A DNA stretch of 61,785 bases from an uncultured Blautia sp. (GTDB lineage: Bacteria > Bacillota > Clostridia > Lachnospirales > Lachnospiraceae). Below the pieces are notes generated by a model. That model saw only the letters and a program-made list of their open reading frames with translations, was not told the DNA's origin and searched no databases. Location: positions 1 through 61,785 of the forward strand of contig USDN01000010.1 in NCBI GenBank assembly GCA_900553515.1, given 5' to 3'. Below, one piece after another: positions 51,307 to 59,241 of the stretch. Position 1 is the first letter of the stretch; every line of letters begins with the position of its first letter. The position numbers were made by a program, and so were the translations under genes.

Positions 51307-53295
51307 TCAGCTTTCCAGTTCCTGCAGACTCTTCTTCAGCTCCAGCATCTTGTCTCTCAATTCTGCAGCCTGTTCAAAATTCAGATCTGCTGCAGCCGCC
51401 CGCATTTGTTTCTCCACCTGGGCGATCAGTTTCACCAGTTCTTTGCGGTTCATGGATTCCGGATCCTTTTTCAGCTTCACTTCAGTCTCTGCAACTGCTT
51501 TGGATACCGTAATCAGGTCACGGACAGCCTTTTTAATGGTAGTAGGTGTGATTCCGTGTTCCTTATTATATGCCTCCTGGATAGTACGACGCCGCTCTGT
51601 TTCCCGGATCGCGTTTTTCATAGAATCTGTCATCACATCCGCATACATGATCACATGCCCCTCGCTGTTTCTGGCAGCTCGTCCAATCGTCTGAATCAGA
51701 GAAACCTCCGATCGCAGAAAGCCCTCCTTATCTGCATCCAGGATCGCCACAAGTGTGATCTCAGGAATGTCCAGTCCCTCTCTCAAAAGATTGATGCCTA
51801 CCAGCACATCAAATACATCCAGACGCATGTCCCGTATGATCTCCGCCCTTTCCAGAGTATCAATATCCGAATGAAGATAACGAACGCGGATTCCCACATC
51901 TTTCATGTAAGCAGACAGATCCTCTGCCATTCTCTTAGTCAGCGTAGTAATCAGTATTTTATGTCCTTTTTCGACTTCTTTATTTACCTCTCCTATCAGG
52001 TCATCAATCTGGCCTTCTACCGGACGTACCTCCACCTTTGGATCAAGAAGACCTGTAGGGCGGATGATCTGCTCTGCCCGGAGAAGTTCATGCTCTGCCT
52101 CGTAAACACCAGGGGTGGCAGAAACAAACATAACCTGATCCAGTTTGCCCTCGAATTCTTCAAAGCTTAAAGGACGGTTGTCCTTGGCAGAGGGCAGGCG
52201 GAAACCATAATCCACCAGAGTCTGTTTCCTGCTCTGGTCTCCGGCATACATTCCTCCTACCTGTGAAACTGTCTTATGGGACTCATCAATAATAAGAAGA
52301 AAATCGTCTTTAAAATAATCCATAAGGGTATACGGAGGCTGCCCCGGCGCCAGCCCGGTCAGATGTCGGGAATAATTTTCAATACCGGAACAAAATCCTG
52401 TTTCCTTCATCATTTCCACATCAAAATTTGTCCGTTCCGCAATTCGCTGGGCCTCGATCAGTTTATCCTCGCTCTTAAAGTAATCTACCTGTTCCTTCAT
52501 CTCTGTAAGGATTGCATCCGCAGCTTTTTTAATCTGTTCCTGGGGTACTACATAATGAGATGCCGGAAAAACAGCAGCATGGCTCTGCTCATTTTTGATC
52601 TCGCCTGTCAGCACATCGATTTCTGTAATGCGCTCAATCTCATCGCCAAAAAATTCCACCCGTACTGCACGATCCGTAGCATTGGCAGGAAAAATCTCCA
52701 GCACATCCCCCTTCACCCGAAAGGTACCCCTGTGAAAATCCATTTCGTTTCTCGTATACTGAATATCAATCAACTGACGTATTACCTCATCCCTGTCCTT
52801 TTCCATCCCCGGACGCAGAGAGATCATCATATCAAAAAATTCCTGAGGTGCTCCCAGTCCGTAAATACAGGATACCGAAGAAACCACGATCACATCTCTG
52901 CGTTCACAGAGAGCCGCTGTGGCAGAAAGTCTCAGCTTATCAATCTCATCATTGGTAGAAGCATCCTTGGCAATGTAGGTATCTGTGGAAGGGACATAGG
53001 CTTCCGGCTGATAGTAATCGTAATAGGATACAAAATACTCAACCGCATTCTCAGGGAAAAATTCTTTGAATTCGCCGTAAAGCTGCGCAGCAAGGGTTTT
53101 ATTGTGGGCAAGCACCAAAGTAGGCTTATTTAACTGTGCAATAACATTTGCCATGGTAAAGGTCTTGCCGGAACCGGTAACGCCAAGCAAAGTCTCAAAC
53201 TGATTGCCTTCTTTAAATCCCTTGACCAGTTTCTCAATAGCCTTGGGCTGGTCTCCGGTAGGGGCATATTCTGATACTAATTCAAAATGATCCAT
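51307..53295 (-). CDS. uvrB: excinuclease ABC subunit B
   Basis: Damage-verifying helicase of nucleotide excision repair. Walker A GVTGSGKTFT near residue 40, the beta-hairpin motif YYDYYQPEAYVPSTDTYI, helicase motifs DESH and ILREGLDIPE...IGRAARN, and a C-terminal UVR domain (MRAAAADLNFEQAAELRDKML). 662 residues. A degenerate LexA-like box lies upstream at 53370-53383. Usually followed by uvrA, which is not in the window. Confidence 0.97.
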   Translation of the reverse strand: MDHFELVSEYAPTGDQPKAIEKLVKGFKEGNQFETLLGVTGSGKTFTMANVIAQLNKPTLVLAHNKTLAAQLYGEFKEFFPENAVEYFVSYYDYYQPEAYVPSTDTYIAKDASTNDEIDKLRLSATAALCERRDVIVVSSVSCIYGLGAPQEFFDMMISLRPGMEKDRDEVIRQLIDIQYTRNEMDFHRGTFRVKGDVLEIFPANATDRAVRVEFFGDEIERITEIDVLTGEIKNEQSHAAVFPASHYVVPQEQIKKAADAILTEMKEQVDYFKSEDKLIEAQRIAERTNFDVEMMKETGFCSGIENYSRHLTGLAPGQPPYTLMDYFKDDFLLIIDESHKTVSQVGGMYAGDQSRKQTLVDYGFRLPSAKDNRPLSFEEFEGKLDQVMFVSATPGVYEAEHELLRAEQIIRPTGLLDPKVEVRPVEGQIDDLIGEVNKEVEKGHKILITTLTKRMAEDLSAYMKDVGIRVRYLHSDIDTLERAEIIRDMRLDVFDVLVGINLLREGLDIPEITLVAILDADKEGFLRSEVSLIQTIGRAARNSEGHVIMYADVMTDSMKNAIRETERRRTIQEAYNKEHGITPTTIKKAVRDLITVSKAVAETEVKLKKDPESMNRKELVKLIAQVEKQMRAAAADLNFEQAAELRDKMLELKKSLQELES

Positions 53296-53333
53296 AAATT
53301 CCTCCTATGAATCTGTTATCTGTTTCTTCTGTC

Positions 53334-53339
53334 ATTATA
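53334..53339 (-). promoter_or_regulatory. -10 element of uvrB
   Basis: A perfect TATAAT on the minus strand, 38 nt before the uvrB ATG. The -35 at the right distance (TGTACT) is weak. Confidence 0.5.
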
Positions 53340-53369
53340 TCAGACTGTAAAATAAAAGTACAGGATAAT

Positions 53370-53383
53370 CGAATGTCTGTTCT
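53370..53383 (-). promoter_or_regulatory. degenerate LexA-like box upstream of uvrB
   Basis: CGAATGTCTGTTCT on the plus strand matches 12 of 14 positions of CGAACNNNNGTTCG. It is upstream of the presumed -35, at about -43 to -56. Confidence 0.4.
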
Positions 53384-53395
53384 TTTTCTTTTTGT

Positions 53396-53424
53396 TTGAC
53401 TTTCTTCAAAAATCCCCTTATACT
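53396..53424 (+). promoter_or_regulatory. sigma-A promoter of blaI-blaR1
   Basis: TTGACT (53396-53401), a 17-nt spacer and TATACT (53419-53424). The predicted start, about 53431, abuts the BlaI-type operator. Confidence 0.75.
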
Positions 53425-53432
53425 ATTTTTAT

Positions 53433-53442
53433 TACATATGTA
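53433..53442. promoter_or_regulatory. BlaI/MecI-type operator of blaI
   Basis: TACATATGTA, a perfect dyad of the TACA-N2-TGTA class, at the predicted transcription start of blaI-blaR1. Related sites stand at the PBP promoter. Confidence 0.8.
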
Positions 53443-53460
53443 GGATTTGGAGGGATCACA

Positions 53461-53841
53461 ATGACAAAACTGCCCCAGATTTCAGAAGCTGAATTTGAAG
53501 TAATGAAGATCGTCTGGAAATATGCACCTGTCAGTACCAATGAAGTAACTGAAAAATTGACAAAAACAACTGACTGGAGTCCCAAGACAATACAGACCAT
53601 GCTGAAACGTCTGGTCAACAAAAAAGCGATTACTTACGAAAAGCACAGCAGGGTCTTTGTCTATACTCCGCTGGTTCAGGAAAAAGAATACATTCGTCAG
53701 GAAAGCAGCACCTTCTTAAACCGTTTCTATAACGGCAATCTTGTTTCTATGGTTTCTTCTTATTTAAAAGATGAACATTTATCAGAGACAGATCTCACTG
53801 CCCTGCGCCACCTTCTTTCTGACTCCAGTGAAAATAAATAG
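53461..53841 (+). CDS. blaI: BlaI/MecI-family repressor
   Basis: Winged-helix repressor of beta-lactam resistance genes, removed when the sensor BlaR1 signals. 126 residues from the ATG at 53461 (GGAGG upstream). The N-terminal HTH fits the family: ISEAEFEVMKIVWKYAPVSTNEVTE...WSPKTIQTMLKRLVNKKAITYEKHSRVFVY. The C-terminal third is the dimerisation region, where BlaI is cleaved. It is followed by blaR1; the blaR1 ribosome site overlaps its stop. Operators at its own promoter and at the PBP gene define the likely regulon. Confidence 0.9.
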   Translation: MTKLPQISEAEFEVMKIVWKYAPVSTNEVTEKLTKTTDWSPKTIQTMLKRLVNKKAITYEKHSRVFVYTPLVQEKEYIRQESSTFLNRFYNGNLVSMVSSYLKDEHLSETDLTALRHLLSDSSENK

Positions 53842-53852
53842 GAGGGAAGCTT

Positions 53853-55631
53853 TTGCCTGATTTTGCCGTTCATTTTTTCATATGCAATATTTTCATCTCC
53901 ATAGGAATCGGTATCATAAGTATGGTAAGACATTTACTGAAAAAACATGTATCTGCCCGGGTCCTCTACCATCTCTGGTTTTTCGTACTGGGATTGATGG
54001 CTGTTCCTTTTTTGCCTGCGGATATCTTTCTCCTTTTGCCAAAGCTTTCATCGAATCGCCTTTCGCAAACGGAACTTATGGATATGTCTGCCCGACGTCT
54101 CTTCATAAATCCGGGATCTATATTCACAGAGTCCAATGACTTTGCAGTTTCTGTCAGCAGCAGGACTGCACCGATTCCTCTGTTTTTGCTGATTCTGTGG
54201 ATTTCCGGTATGGTTGTGGTGAGTTTTTTTACTCTCCGGTCTTTTTTGCATCGTCACAGATTAGAAAAATCTGCCCTGCCTGTGCAGAACCCTCAGGTTC
54301 AGGATTTATATAAAAAATGCTGCAGTGAAATAGAACTGAAAAAAGCTGTTCCTGTTTACAGTACCGCATTTTTAGCATCCCCTTATGCTACAGGATTATT
54401 AAAAACGCGCATTTACCTTCCGATCCATCTGATCTCAGATCTTAATCCTGCTGAGTTACGTTTTATCCTGCTGCATGAATTGCAGCATTGCCGTCAAAAA
54501 GATACCTTCATCAGTTTTCTAATGCCTCTCACAGGTATTCTGTACTGGTTTAATCCTCTGGTATGGTATGCTCTGAAAGAAATACAGAGTGATCGTGAAA
54601 TCGCCTGCGACTCAGCCGTTCTGCAGCTTCTTAAACCTTCTGATCATCGTGCCTATGGAAAGACACTGATTGATTTTGCAGAAAAAATTTCCCGTTTTCC
54701 TTATACCGCCGGAATCAGCGGAAACAAGTCTCAGATGGAATACAGGATCCTGAATATTATACATTTTCAACAAGAAACTAAAATCAGAAAATTGAGGGGA
54801 ATGGCTGTACTTACAGTACTTACCTGCGTATTTGTTTTTTCTGCCCCTGTACTTGCTTTCCCTGGCTCTTCACAATACGGTGAAACTTATTTTCCGGAAC
54901 ATATGAATCATATTTCTGTCGTTGACCTGAGCGATATATTCGGAAACTATGACGGAAGTTTTGTTTTATATGATTCCGTTCAAAACACCTGGGCGGTTTA
55001 TCATCCATATAATGCTGCCAAGAGGATCTCGCCAAATTCCACCTACAAAATATATGACGCATTACTTGGCCTGGAATCCGGTATCATTACTCCCGACAAT
55101 ACCGGTATGGTCTGGAATGGCAAAGATCAGCCGTTCCATGTATGGGAGGCAGATCAGACATTAAACTCTGCCATGAAAAATTCCGTAAACTGGTATTTTC
55201 AGTCTATTGATTCTCAGCTGGGATCTGATTCTGTAACATCCTTTTTGCAGAAAATCCAGTATGGAAATCAGCAGATCGGTTCTGATATCCGCTTATACTG
55301 GACAGATATGTCTCTGAAAATCTCTCCTTTTGAACAGGTAGAGCAGCTTAAAAAACTGAATGAAAACCAGTTTCATTTTTCACCGGAGCATATCCGTACG
55401 GTCAAAACTTCTATCCTTCAGAGTGCCTCCCCACAGAGTGTTCTTTATGGAAAAACCGGAACAGGCCGTGTAGACGGAAAAGATATCAGCGGCTGGTTTA
55501 TCGGCTTTACAGAAACCCCTGATAATGTGTATTACTTTGCAACAAATATCCAGAATGATACAGCAGCTTCCGGAAGCAAAGCTGCAGAAATCACGGCTTC
55601 TGTTTTATCAAAATTAGAGATCCCGTATTAA
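53853..55631 (+). CDS. blaR1: BlaR1/MecR1-type beta-lactam sensor protease
   Basis: Membrane sensor-transducer of 592 residues. Four hydrophobic segments (~5-25, 38-60, 106-128, 316-336); a cytoplasmic M56 zinc metalloprotease domain with HELQH at 208-212 and Glu249/Asp253; then an extracellular penicillin-binding domain with STYK at 396-399 (Ser396 acylated), SVN at 444-446 and KTG at 534-536. Beta-lactam binding outside should switch on proteolysis inside and inactivate BlaI (family knowledge). Start is TTG at 53853 after GGAGGG. All catalytic motifs are intact. Confidence 0.93.
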   Translation: MPDFAVHFFICNIFISIGIGIISMVRHLLKKHVSARVLYHLWFFVLGLMAVPFLPADIFLLLPKLSSNRLSQTELMDMSARRLFINPGSIFTESNDFAVSVSSRTAPIPLFLLILWISGMVVVSFFTLRSFLHRHRLEKSALPVQNPQVQDLYKKCCSEIELKKAVPVYSTAFLASPYATGLLKTRIYLPIHLISDLNPAELRFILLHELQHCRQKDTFISFLMPLTGILYWFNPLVWYALKEIQSDREIACDSAVLQLLKPSDHRAYGKTLIDFAEKISRFPYTAGISGNKSQMEYRILNIIHFQQETKIRKLRGMAVLTVLTCVFVFSAPVLAFPGSSQYGETYFPEHMNHISVVDLSDIFGNYDGSFVLYDSVQNTWAVYHPYNAAKRISPNSTYKIYDALLGLESGIITPDNTGMVWNGKDQPFHVWEADQTLNSAMKNSVNWYFQSIDSQLGSDSVTSFLQKIQYGNQQIGSDIRLYWTDMSLKISPFEQVEQLKKLNENQFHFSPEHIRTVKTSILQSASPQSVLYGKTGTGRVDGKDISGWFIGFTETPDNVYYFATNIQNDTAASGSKAAEITASVLSKLEIPY

Positions 55632-55633
55632 TA

Positions 55634-55680
55634 AAAAGAACTGACGCCAGATTTTTTCAATCTCCTGTCAGTTCTTTTTG
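55634..55680. terminator. bidirectional terminator between blaR1 and the PBP gene
   Basis: GAACTGAC (55639-55646) pairs with GTCAGTTC (55668-55675), with A- and T-runs on both sides, so it serves both convergent genes. Confidence 0.85.
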
Positions 55681-55686
55681 TTTATT

Positions 55687-57789
55687 CTATTGCTGCATAG
55701 AAAAATACTGATCCAGTACCGCTTTATCTTTTTTCACAACATAACCGCTCCCCCCTGTATCTTTGACATTCTCTGCCATACTGAGAATAAGTATCGGTCT
55801 CTCCACATTCTTATCTGCTGTAAAAACTGCAAACCATCCGATTTCTGTTCCCGTATGATCTCCTTTTGCTGCCTTTAATTCAGCTGTTCCTGTTTTACCG
55901 GCCAATAAAATATCTTCCCTGCAGGCGCCGTATCCCGTACCATTCGGGTCATTCACAACACCTTTTAATCCCTCCAGTATTTCTGCCGCAGCTTTCGGAG
56001 AAAACACTTCGGGAATCCATATTTCTCCCTTCTGCTTCTCCTCATACCGCAAACAAGGCTTTATCATATTTCCTCCATTTAGAAATGCTGTATAAATACT
56101 TGCCAGGTGCACTGGATTTACTAAAATCTGTCCTTGTCCATATCCACTGTCTGCCAGTTGTATCTCGGTTTCTATATGCTCCGTATTTGAATATTGAGAT
56201 TGTACCATCTCTATTTCGAAGGGCAGTTTCTGATTAAATCCCAGCTGCTCCAGGGATTTTTCCAGTCTCTCGGCTCCTGTTCTTAATGCCACTTTTGCAA
56301 AATAAATATTATCCGAATAGATCAGTGCATTTTTCAGGATCACCGGTTCATATTCATGCAGTGTCGTTACCTGATAAGCTCCCCAGGAAGAGTCCTTCTG
56401 CCATGACAGCCCCTCATTTCCAAAATTCTCATCCGGATTGATCGTCCCCTCTTTCAGTCCTATTCCCGCGACTACAGGCTTAAACACAGAACCAGGACAC
56501 CATATCTGCCGGAACCGGTTATATAATGGTCTTTTTTCGTTTTCATTTAGTCCATTCCACTGCTCTTCTGACATCCCCCTGACAAAATCATTATTATCAT
56601 ACGAAGGCGTACTTACCAGAGCCAGGATCTCTCCCGTATAAGGATCCATGGCAACGGAACATCCCTCATCCTCTTTGAATTGTTCATAAAGCTGCATCTG
56701 AAGTTCAGCATCTATGGTAAGACGGATATCCTTTCCGTCCTCTTTTGTGATTCCGGCAATCTTCTCCTTTTTTTCTCCTTTCTCATCTACTATCCAGATC
56801 TCACATCCATCATTTCCTTTCAGTTCTTTTTCATAAAGCCCCTCCATTCCGCTTCGTCCAATGACACTGTCCGAGCGATATCCCTCGTTCGGATGCTTTT
56901 CCAGATCTTCTGCCGTAACTGCCTGCACATACCCTGTCAGATGAGCGGCTGCTTCTCCCATATCATAGGTACGGATCTCAATATCTGAAAACTGAACTCC
57001 CGGTATCTCTTTCATCTGCCTTTGTCTTTCATATTCCCTCATTATCTCTTCATCTGCCTGTACCTTCATCCGATCAATCTCATGTATTTTCTGAAGGGTT
57101 GCCACCGGTACAAAGAAACCGTCTTTTACCCAGTCAGCCTCCAGTTTATTCTCTATATTTTCTATATCTGTACCCAGTAAGGCAGCCAGATCTTCTAAAG
57201 AATGTTCTTCTAATTTCCCAGGAACAACTCCCACAGAAACAGCTCTTCCCTGCCCTGCAAGACGTTTTTCGTTTCTGTCCAGAATCTGTCCCCTCTTTGC
57301 CTTTAACACAGAAACCTGTACTTTATCTGTCTCTGTCAGTGTCGGATAAATCATACTGTCCTGCCATAGTAATTTATATCCGTCTTTACATCTGACAAAA
57401 TTTGCCTGATTATCAAATTCCACCTTCCCTGCCTCTGTTTCAAATGAAACAGTATATAAAACAGATTTCATTTTTCCTTTGTTTTTCTTTTCTGTGATAT
57501 TGCTTAATTTCAAGTTTTTTATACCGATTCCCTCATAAATCCTGGAATTACGTTCTATAAAATGCTGTTTTTGTTCAGGAGACTTTCCATCTGTATCCGT
57601 CATTTCATACATTTCTTCGTATTCCTTCTTTTCAATATGAGCCATATACTCTGCAAGCAGCTTTTCCGGTTTTTCCTGCATTAAATTTCCAGCTGCACCT
57701 GCCCCTCCTATAATCAAAATAATCCCCAAAAGAAAGAGCAGGGCTCTTCTGATCTTTGTCTTTTCTTTGCGTCTTAGTTTTTTTCTCAT
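55687..57789 (-). CDS. PBP2a/PBP3-like class B penicillin-binding transpeptidase with MecA_N domain
   Basis: Cell-wall transpeptidase of 700 residues anchored by one N-terminal helix (~14-34). Residues ~40-150 form an NTF2-like MecA_N domain, followed by the PBP dimerisation region (AKRGQILDRNEKRLA, IGRSGMEGLYE) and the transpeptidase domain with SVFK (Ser434, Lys437), SDN (492-494) and KTG (632-634). This is the architecture of MecA/PBP2a and Bacillus PBP3, associated with low beta-lactam affinity. It is preceded by a promoter with two BlaI-type operators and faces blaI-blaR1. Beta-lactam-inducible expression is a strong inference. Confidence 0.88.
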   Translation of the reverse strand: MRKKLRRKEKTKIRRALLFLLGIILIIGGAGAAGNLMQEKPEKLLAEYMAHIEKKEYEEMYEMTDTDGKSPEQKQHFIERNSRIYEGIGIKNLKLSNITEKKNKGKMKSVLYTVSFETEAGKVEFDNQANFVRCKDGYKLLWQDSMIYPTLTETDKVQVSVLKAKRGQILDRNEKRLAGQGRAVSVGVVPGKLEEHSLEDLAALLGTDIENIENKLEADWVKDGFFVPVATLQKIHEIDRMKVQADEEIMREYERQRQMKEIPGVQFSDIEIRTYDMGEAAAHLTGYVQAVTAEDLEKHPNEGYRSDSVIGRSGMEGLYEKELKGNDGCEIWIVDEKGEKKEKIAGITKEDGKDIRLTIDAELQMQLYEQFKEDEGCSVAMDPYTGEILALVSTPSYDNNDFVRGMSEEQWNGLNENEKRPLYNRFRQIWCPGSVFKPVVAGIGLKEGTINPDENFGNEGLSWQKDSSWGAYQVTTLHEYEPVILKNALIYSDNIYFAKVALRTGAERLEKSLEQLGFNQKLPFEIEMVQSQYSNTEHIETEIQLADSGYGQGQILVNPVHLASIYTAFLNGGNMIKPCLRYEEKQKGEIWIPEVFSPKAAAEILEGLKGVVNDPNGTGYGACREDILLAGKTGTAELKAAKGDHTGTEIGWFAVFTADKNVERPILILSMAENVKDTGGSGYVVKKDKAVLDQYFSMQQ

Positions 57790-57808
57790 CCTTTATTCTC
57801 CTAAATAT

Positions 57809-57818
57809 TACAATTGTA
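57809..57818. promoter_or_regulatory. BlaI-type operator 1 of the PBP gene
   Basis: TACAATTGTA, a perfect dyad inside the 5' leader, 20 bp from the start codon. Flanked by TATT on one side, like operator 2. Confidence 0.75.
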
Positions 57819-57828
57819 AGTTTATTAA

Positions 57829-57857
57829 ATATTACATCTGTAGGAGTTAAAAGTCAA
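57829..57857 (-). promoter_or_regulatory. sigma-A promoter of the PBP gene
   Basis: On the minus strand TTGACT (57852-57857), a 17-nt spacer and TAATAT (57829-57834). Operator 2 overlaps the -10 and spacer. Confidence 0.75.
57833..57842. promoter_or_regulatory. BlaI-type operator 2 of the PBP gene
   Basis: TACATCTGTA fits TACA-N2-TGTA and overlaps the promoter -10 and spacer. The distance from operator 1 is 24 bp centre to centre. Confidence 0.75.
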
Positions 57858-57899
57858 GCATTCTTTCTGACAGGATATAACAGGTACTCTTTCCTGGTG

Positions 57900-58033
57900 A
57901 AAAAGCGGACAAGTCCGCCTCGAACTCTCTAAATCCCTCAATCCTTGCGGGACTTGTTGCGCTTTACGCGCCAGATGCAGACTGCCATGAGCAGTCATAT
58001 TCCGCATGCATCTGGTCGCATCCCCGCGGAGCG
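57900..58033 (-). ncRNA. candidate structured non-coding element ending in an intrinsic terminator
   Basis: Inside the only gene-free stretch longer than 300 bp (57790-58160). CCAGATGCA (57971-57979) pairs with TGCATCTGG (58007-58015), enclosing GACTGC/GCAGTC (57980-57985, 57991-57996) with a CATGA loop. On the minus strand a GTCCC/GGGA pairing follows, then GCGGAC-TT-GTCCGC (57905-57918) and TTTTT, a textbook terminator. No convincing protein is encoded: a 60-codon open frame (57825-58007) only passes through the stems. No known RNA family was recognised. It may be an independent small RNA or a dispersed structured repeat. Confidence 0.5.
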
Positions 58034-58089
58034 TTTTTATTTATTAGGAAAGTTAGTACAAAATGTACTACTTTCCTAATAAATAAAAA
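58034..58089. repeat. long near-perfect palindrome, copy 2
   Basis: The left arm (58034-58060) and right arm (58064-58089) pair over 26 positions with one bulged T and an AAA loop. The core 58047-58076 matches the palindrome at 8770-8799 in 27 of 30 bases. It directly abuts the structured element at 57900-58033. Confidence 0.8.
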
Positions 58090-58122
58090 ATGTCAGAAAG
58101 CTTTCTCTCAGGCTTTCTGACA
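58085..58122 (-). terminator. terminator of the unknown gene 58161-58592
   Basis: TGTCAGAAAGC (58091-58101) pairs with GCTTTCTGACA (58112-58122); on the minus strand six T follow. It abuts the palindrome. Confidence 0.85.
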
Positions 58123-58160
58123 CCTTTTCATGTTTCCATATTCGGTTATCTGTCCAGATT

Positions 58161-58592
58161 TTAAAGATAATCCTGCAATTCTTTTATCAGAGTTTCCTCT
58201 GCTTTTATCACATCTCCTGCAAGTTTTTTTACCTTTTCCTCTGCCTTTGGATACTGATGCAGGTACTGGTACAGTGATTTCACTCCCATATTGCATCCGT
58301 CCGTAAGCAGATCTGCCGCTGCGCGGTCCGGATCATCATCCTCAAATTTCATGTTTGTTTTTACCCAGGACATCATTTTTGCCATAACAGGCGGTTCCTT
58401 CCCCTCGTCATGAAAGGAAATCAGATATTCATGGGTCGTATCTCCCAGTCTGGAGTGCGTTTCCATACTTTTCAGTATCAGTTTACGTAAATTACTGTCC
58501 GTTACATGCTTCAGTACATCCTCCAGAGAAGAACCCCCCATCTTTATCCCGGCATTGCATTCTCTCAGCAACTTAATGGTATCGTCTTCCAA
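58161..58592 (-). CDS. unknown helical protein
   Basis: 143-residue acidic protein, not recognised. It reads as four or five amphipathic helices (TIKLLRECNAGIKMGGSSLEDVLKHV; LRKLILKSMETHSRLGDTTHEYL; KMMSWVKTNMKF; AAADLLTDGCNMGVKSLYQYL; AEEKVKKLAGDVIKAEETLIKELQ), a four-helix-bundle, ferritin-like or DUF2383-like look. No complete set of metal-binding Glu/His pairs is obvious. A start near 58592 and its own terminator support a real gene. The plus strand offers nothing better. Confidence 0.7.
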   Translation of the reverse strand: MEDDTIKLLRECNAGIKMGGSSLEDVLKHVTDSNLRKLILKSMETHSRLGDTTHEYLISFHDEGKEPPVMAKMMSWVKTNMKFEDDDPDRAAADLLTDGCNMGVKSLYQYLHQYPKAEEKVKKLAGDVIKAEETLIKELQDYL

Positions 58593-58694
58593 AAAAACAC
58601 CTCCTGATCTTAATACAGGACAGTATTTCCATATCTGCTGATTTCATGCATTTTTATAACAGGATCTGCGGTAAATTTCTGTCATCCCAATATA

Positions 58695-59177
58695 TTACTG
58701 GGTCGGACACATAACAATGATTCTCTGCGGAGCTGCCTGAGGAGGGATACTTTTTGTCACAGATCCATAATAGACCAAAAGCTCCTGACCTTCCGGAGTA
58801 CACATAAATCTCTGTCCGTTCAAGGTCCGGATGTTTGTCAGCGGAGAAAGGTTCAGCTTCAGAGACTGATCTTCCGCAGTCAGTGAATCGTCAAAAAATT
58901 TCAGGGTCACATCCTGACTGTTTCTCAGCGCTGTGATCAGTTTTGCCTGATATTGAGGCGGAAAAATCGCCGGAGCCGGAAGACCGGTATCATAAAAAGC
59001 AGCCACCCTCATTCCTCTCCGCAGTCTTATATTATCCACTACTATCGTATCCGGTGACACCACAAAATTCACAATCTCACCCTCAGTATCTACTGATACC
59101 ACAATGGAACAGCAGGAACCTCCGCTTCGGATATCCCGGATAATGCCAACAACTTTTTCATAGGAAGCATATGTCAT
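58695..59177 (-). CDS. unknown beta-rich protein
   Basis: 160-residue protein, not recognised by name; it resembles a conserved hypothetical of Clostridia as far as I can recall, without a function. It is mostly beta-strand, with two similar halves (VSPDTIVVDNIRLRRGMRVAAFYD; LNLSPLTNIRTLNGQRF...LLVYYGSVTKSIPPQ), suggesting an OB-fold-like or duplicated barrel. No signal peptide; adjacent cysteines in GGSCCSIV. Close to sporulation-coat genes, but no link is shown. Confidence 0.65.
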   Translation of the reverse strand: MTYASYEKVVGIIRDIRSGGSCCSIVVSVDTEGEIVNFVVSPDTIVVDNIRLRRGMRVAAFYDTGLPAPAIFPPQYQAKLITALRNSQDVTLKFFDDSLTAEDQSLKLNLSPLTNIRTLNGQRFMCTPEGQELLVYYGSVTKSIPPQAAPQRIIVMCPTQ

Positions 59178-59241
59178 AATAAAAAACCTTTTTTGTTTAT
59201 CCTATGAAAAAAGTTCGCTCCTGTTCCATTGTATTATTTTT

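Noticed and set aside
52276..53133. 285-codon plus-strand open frame opposite uvrB
   Set aside because: A shadow of the conserved uvrB gene; the translation has no family-like features.
57825..58007. 60-codon minus-strand open frame in the structured element
   Set aside because: It runs through the stems, the terminator hairpin and the PBP operators; no ribosome site. Better explained as non-coding.
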